In this document: in pieces, positions 5,287-7,122 of the stretch
Layout of the letters: the number at the start of each line of letters is the position of its first letter
Numbering within the stretch: the stretch's first letter is position 1
DNA from: an uncultured Treponema sp.
Lineage (GTDB): Bacteria > Spirochaetota > Spirochaetia > Treponematales > Treponemataceae
Length of the DNA stretch: 7,122 nucleotides
Direction of reading: 5' to 3'
Assembly: GCA_934691925.1 (NCBI GenBank)
Contig: CAKUTI010000054.1
Location: 1 to 7,122, forward strand
Position numbers and translations under genes: made by a program
Notes under the pieces: model-generated
The model's input: the letters and a program-made list of their open reading frames with translations, nothing else
The model's database searches: none
Told to the model about the DNA's origin: nothing

Positions 5287-6642
5287 ATGCTCAAGTCTTT
5301 TTTTCATCCTGACCTTTTAAACGGAAAAATTTTCAAGTCGCTTGTGTTTTTCACGCTTCCGCTTTTGGTTTCATACATTTTCCAGCAGCTTTACAATGCC
5401 GCCGACACTGTGATAATCGGGCATTTCTTGGGGGAGAATTCTCTTGCGGCTGTGGGCGCCTGCACTGCCCTTTACGACTTGTTCGTCGGGTTCGGAGTCG
5501 GATTTGGAAACGGCCTTTCGATTACTGCGGCGCGCGCTTTCGGCTCTGGCGACATGGAGAAGCTTAAAAAAGTTACCGCCGCGAGCCTTGTCATCACGCT
5601 TGGAATCACGGTTTTGATTATGGTTCTCGCGCATTTTTTTCTTTATTTTGTGCTTGAATCTCTTGGAACGCCTGCTGAAATCATCGATGAAAGCTTTTCC
5701 TACATTTCGATGATTGCGCTTTGGTGCGGAGTCTTGTTCCTTTTCAACTTGTTTTCAGGGATGTTGCGCGCGATTGGAAATTCTTTTGTTCCTCTTCTTT
5801 TCCTGATTCTCGCGTCTTTGATAAATGTTTTTCTCGACATTCTTTTTATGACTAGATTTCAGCTTGGAATTTACGGCGCGGCTCTCGCGACTGTTATTGC
5901 GCAGGGAATTTCAGGCTTGCTGACTCTTTTTTATATTTTGCGGCGCGCGAAAATTATCGTTCCTTCTCTTGAATCCTTTAAATTTGACAGAAAACTGTAT
6001 TCGGACTTGCTCGGGCAAGGGCTTTCAATGGCTTTTATGAGCTCTCTCGTTCAGTCCGGCACAGTCATTCTGCAGAAAGCGATAAACGGCTTTGGAAGCT
6101 ATATAATCGCTGGGCACAACTGCGCAAGAAAAATCTTCTCGCTTACAAATCTTCCGCTGATTACGCTCGGAGTCTCGTTCTCGACTTTTGTCTCGCAGAA
6201 TTTCGGCGCGGGAAAAACCGAGAGAATCAAAAAAGGCGTTTTCTGCGGATTTCTGATTTCCGCCGTCTGGAGCTGCGCGATGCTGATTTTTATTCCGCTT
6301 TCGATAAAGCCGCTCGCCGCGTTCATCTCAGGTTCTTCAAATCCTGAAATTTTGGACTACACTTTCAGATATATGCTTTTTGCTGTCTGCTTCTATTTTC
6401 CGCTCGGCGCGATTTTTGTGATTAGAAACAGCCTTCAGGGGCTTGGCTGCAAGATTCTTCCGCTTTTTTCAAGCGTGATTGAGCTTGTCGGAAAAATCAT
6501 CTTTGTTGCCCTGATAATTCCGCGTACGGGAATTTGGGGCGTTATAACTTGCGAGCCGCTTATCTGGTGCGCAATGTGCGTCCATCTTTTCTACGCTCTT
6601 TTCACAAGCAAAGTTATGAGAAAAGAAAAATCAGAATCCTAA
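5287..6642 (+). CDS. MATE family efflux transporter
   Basis: A 451-residue inner-membrane protein of the MATE (multidrug and toxin extrusion) family, which exports cationic drugs or metabolites in exchange for Na+ or H+. Twelve hydrophobic segments in two halves are visible, the first half to about residue 215 and the second from about 240. Family motifs: TLPLLVSYIFQQLYNAADTV (23-42), GHFLGENSLAAVGA (45-58), GFGVGFGNGLSI (68-79), GMLRAIGNS (158-166), its second-half counterpart NSLQGLG (381-387), and GVSFSTFVSQNFGAGK (295-310). The length is typical. The start has an AGGAA ribosome site (5276-5280) 6 bp upstream. The substrate cannot be told from sequence. The short basic tail KVMRKEKSES is cytoplasmic. 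It follows the secreted-protein gene on the same strand after 177 bp, and possible terminators lie downstream at 6900-6930. Confidence 0.93.
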   Translation: MLKSFFHPDLLNGKIFKSLVFFTLPLLVSYIFQQLYNAADTVIIGHFLGENSLAAVGACTALYDLFVGFGVGFGNGLSITAARAFGSGDMEKLKKVTAASLVITLGITVLIMVLAHFFLYFVLESLGTPAEIIDESFSYISMIALWCGVLFLFNLFSGMLRAIGNSFVPLLFLILASLINVFLDILFMTRFQLGIYGAALATVIAQGISGLLTLFYILRRAKIIVPSLESFKFDRKLYSDLLGQGLSMAFMSSLVQSGTVILQKAINGFGSYIIAGHNCARKIFSLTNLPLITLGVSFSTFVSQNFGAGKTERIKKGVFCGFLISAVWSCAMLIFIPLSIKPLAAFISGSSNPEILDYTFRYMLFAVCFYFPLGAIFVIRNSLQGLGCKILPLFSSVIELVGKIIFVALIIPRTGIWGVITCEPLIWCAMCVHLFYALFTSKVMRKEKSES

Positions 6643-6672
6643 AAAATCTCTAAAAATCGTCTTGGAAAAATC

Positions 6673-6694
6673 TTCACGAAAACCATTTTGTGAA
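6673..6694 (+). other. Stem-loop 30 bp after the MATE stop codon
   Basis: TTCAC-G-AAAA (6673-6682) pairs with TTTTGTGAA (6686-6694) with one bulged G and a 3-nt loop. No T run follows, so it is not a standard terminator. It might protect the 3' end of the MATE mRNA, or be chance. Confidence 0.25.
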
Positions 6695-6701
6695 TTCGGG
6701 C

Positions 6702-6852
6702 ATTTCGGCTAAAGCCGTCGCTACGTTCCAGGTTCCGCTTTCGCTCCATTCTAAAAAAGCCGCAGGTTTGCTCGCAGGAAGCCACGCTTTTTTAGAACGC
6801 TTCGCGCCTTCCACATCGCTAATGCGTTTGCTTTGCAAACTTGCTTTGCAAA
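6702..6852. repeat. Hairpin-rich intergenic repeat element, long form (E1)
   Basis: About 150 bp of unusual composition for a noncoding stretch, built from nested inverted repeats. At the left, CGGCT-AA-AGCCG (6706-6717). In the middle, a perfect 12-bp inverted repeat TTCTAAAAAAGC (6749-6760) and GCTTTTTTAGAA (6786-6797) spanning a 25-nt centre. At the right, GTTTGC-TTT-GCAAAC (6826-6840) followed by TTGC-TTT-GCAA (6841-6851). Its right end (6826-6849) matches the end of the small element at 6984-7007 in 21 of 24 bases, so both belong to one family. The open reading frame across it has no ribosome site, and I regard it as a by-product of the repeat. It resembles dispersed non-autonomous repeats; no transposase is present. 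Confidence 0.6.
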
Positions 6853-6891
6853 AAAAAAGGACTTCGCCGAAAAATCAGGCAAAGTCCTTTT
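6851..6891 (-). terminator. Intrinsic terminator of the minus-strand gene entering from the right
   Basis: AAAAGGACTT (6855-6864) pairs with AAGTCCTTTT (6882-6891), continued after one mismatch by GCC/GGC (6866-6868 with 6878-6880). On the minus strand the stem ends in a T run (complement of 6850-6858). It lies 119 bp past the gene's stop at 7010, with the tail relic and the small repeat E2 in between, so it was probably the original terminator of that gene. Confidence 0.85.
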
Positions 6892-6899
6892 CATAAATC

Positions 6900-6930
6900 C
6901 GGCGGATTTGACCGCCGTTTTTATTATTTT
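6900..6930 (+). terminator. Plus-strand intrinsic terminator, probably for the MATE transcript
   Basis: CGGCGG (6900-6905) and CCGCCG (6912-6917) form a strong 6-bp GC stem with a 6-nt loop, followed by TTTTTATTATTTT. The orientation suits transcripts reading rightward from the MATE gene, whose stop is 257 bp upstream, so it would face the minus-strand terminator at 6851-6891. Confidence 0.5.
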
Positions 6931-6956
6931 ACGGTTTCAGCCAATGCAGCTTTCAT
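6924..6956 (-). pseudogene. Relic copy of the C-terminal tail of the minus-strand gene at 7010
   Basis: Read on the minus strand, this encodes MKAALAETVK followed by TAA, TAA. The intact gene at 7010-7122 ends MKAALAEIVK, TAA. The 33-bp blocks match at 25 of 33 bases and 9 of 10 residues, and five of the six changed codons are synonymous. The match stops sharply at both ends. This is an isolated gene end without a body, 86 bp beyond the intact one and in a different reading frame, separated from it by the small repeat E2. It is too short to be a gene. It is best read as the leftover end of an older or allelic version of the neighbouring gene. Confidence 0.6.
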
Positions 6957-7009
6957 TCGTCGCAACCTGCGGTTGCTCAACGAGTTTGCGCTGCAAACTC
7001 GCTTTGCTT
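6957..7009. repeat. Hairpin-rich intergenic repeat element, short form (E2)
   Basis: A 53-bp block lying exactly between the two copies of the gene tail. It holds two hairpins with 3-nt loops: GCAACC-TGC-GGTTGC (6962-6976) and CGAGTTTGC-GCT-GCAAACTCG (6981-7001), then GCTTTGC. Its right part (6984-7007) matches the right end of E1 (6826-6849) at 21 of 24 positions, and its second hairpin has the same CGAG...TTTGC-NNN-GCAAA...CTCG layout as the one after metQ (1671-1695). Confidence 0.6.
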
Positions 7010-7122
7010 TTATTTTACAATCTCTGCAAGAGCTGCTTTCATACCTTTAGACTGAATGTCTGCAAGGTTCTTTGCTACGCTTTCTTCAAGGCCTGCGTAT
7101 TTTGTGAGGTCCTCGTGCCAGA
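7010..7122 (-). CDS. C-terminal end of a possible mannitol-dehydrogenase-family reductase (partial)
   Basis: The last 36 codons of a minus-strand gene that continues beyond the window, ending at TAA (complement of 7010-7012). The peptide begins WHEDLTKYAGLEESVAKNLA and ends KGMKAALAEIVK. The pattern W-x-x-DLT-x-x-x-GL-x-x-x-V-x-x-x-L-x-x-I-x-x-x-GM-x-x-AL resembles, from memory, the end of tagaturonate or fructuronate reductases (UxaB/UxuB) of the mannitol dehydrogenase family, which reduce hexuronates with NADH during pectin-sugar breakdown. The fragment is short, so another helical C-terminus remains possible. A second, synonymously divergent copy of the final 10 codons lies at 6924-6956, and a strong terminator follows at 6851-6891. 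Confidence 0.4.
   Translation of the reverse strand, partial: WHEDLTKYAGLEESVAKNLADIQSKGMKAALAEIVK

Noticed and set aside
6826..6852. Tandem TTGCTTTGCAAA units as a possible CRISPR or origin iteron array
   Set aside because: There are only two units, separated by one base, inside a hairpin repeat. There are no spacers, no cas genes and no replication gene nearby.
6690..6896. Plus-strand open frame of 68 codons across the E1 repeat
   Set aside because: It has no ribosome site, and its whole length is inverted-repeat DNA plus a terminator stem. It is a by-product of the repeat rather than a gene.
6841..7050. Plus-strand open frame of 69 codons at the right end
   Set aside because: It runs through a terminator, the tail relic and E2, then antisense to the coding end of the minus-strand gene. 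It has no ribosome site or recognisable domain.

Overview
The window looks like a chromosomal stretch from a treponeme-like spirochete, probably a free-living or gut/rumen Treponema. This rests on moderately AT-rich DNA with strong AAGGAG-type ribosome sites beside SD-less starts, a spirochete-like gene set, and palindromic GTTTGC/GCAAAC intergenic repeats of a type I associate with Treponema genomes. The genus call is from general recognition, not from a search.

Layout: (1) 1-301 holds the last codons of a plus-strand NAD(P) transhydrogenase beta subunit (pntB), its terminator, and a second terminator serving the gene on the other strand. (2) 302-1420, minus, is a solitary UgpC/MsmK/MalK-type sugar-ABC ATPase with its own promoter and terminator and no transporter partners. 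(3) 1551-4496, minus, is a complete methionine importer locus in transcription order metN (ATPase), metI (permease), metQ (binding protein). A promoter lies before metN, a near-consensus promoter lies just before metQ, and a strong terminator follows metQ. (4) 4582-5109, plus, is a secreted 175-residue protein of unknown function, divergent from metN. (5) 5287-6642, plus, is a 12-helix MATE efflux transporter. (6) 6643-7009 has no intact gene but is structurally busy: a 150-bp hairpin-rich repeat, two convergent intrinsic terminators, a short relic of a gene end, and a second small repeat. (7) 7010-7122, minus, is the C-terminal end of a gene that enters from the right, tentatively a mannitol-dehydrogenase-family (tagaturonate/fructuronate reductase-like) enzyme.

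Functionally, MetN, MetI and MetQ form one D-methionine/L-methionine uptake ABC system. The orphan ATPase probably energises carbohydrate importers encoded elsewhere. The most unusual part is the right end. The 3' end of the minus-strand gene occurs twice, 86 bp apart, with a small repeat element filling the space between. The two copies differ almost only at synonymous positions, which suggests a mosaic gene end made by recombination rather than a simple duplication. No CRISPR array, tRNA, rRNA, transposase or recognisable riboswitch was seen, and I found no convincing new multi-gene system.
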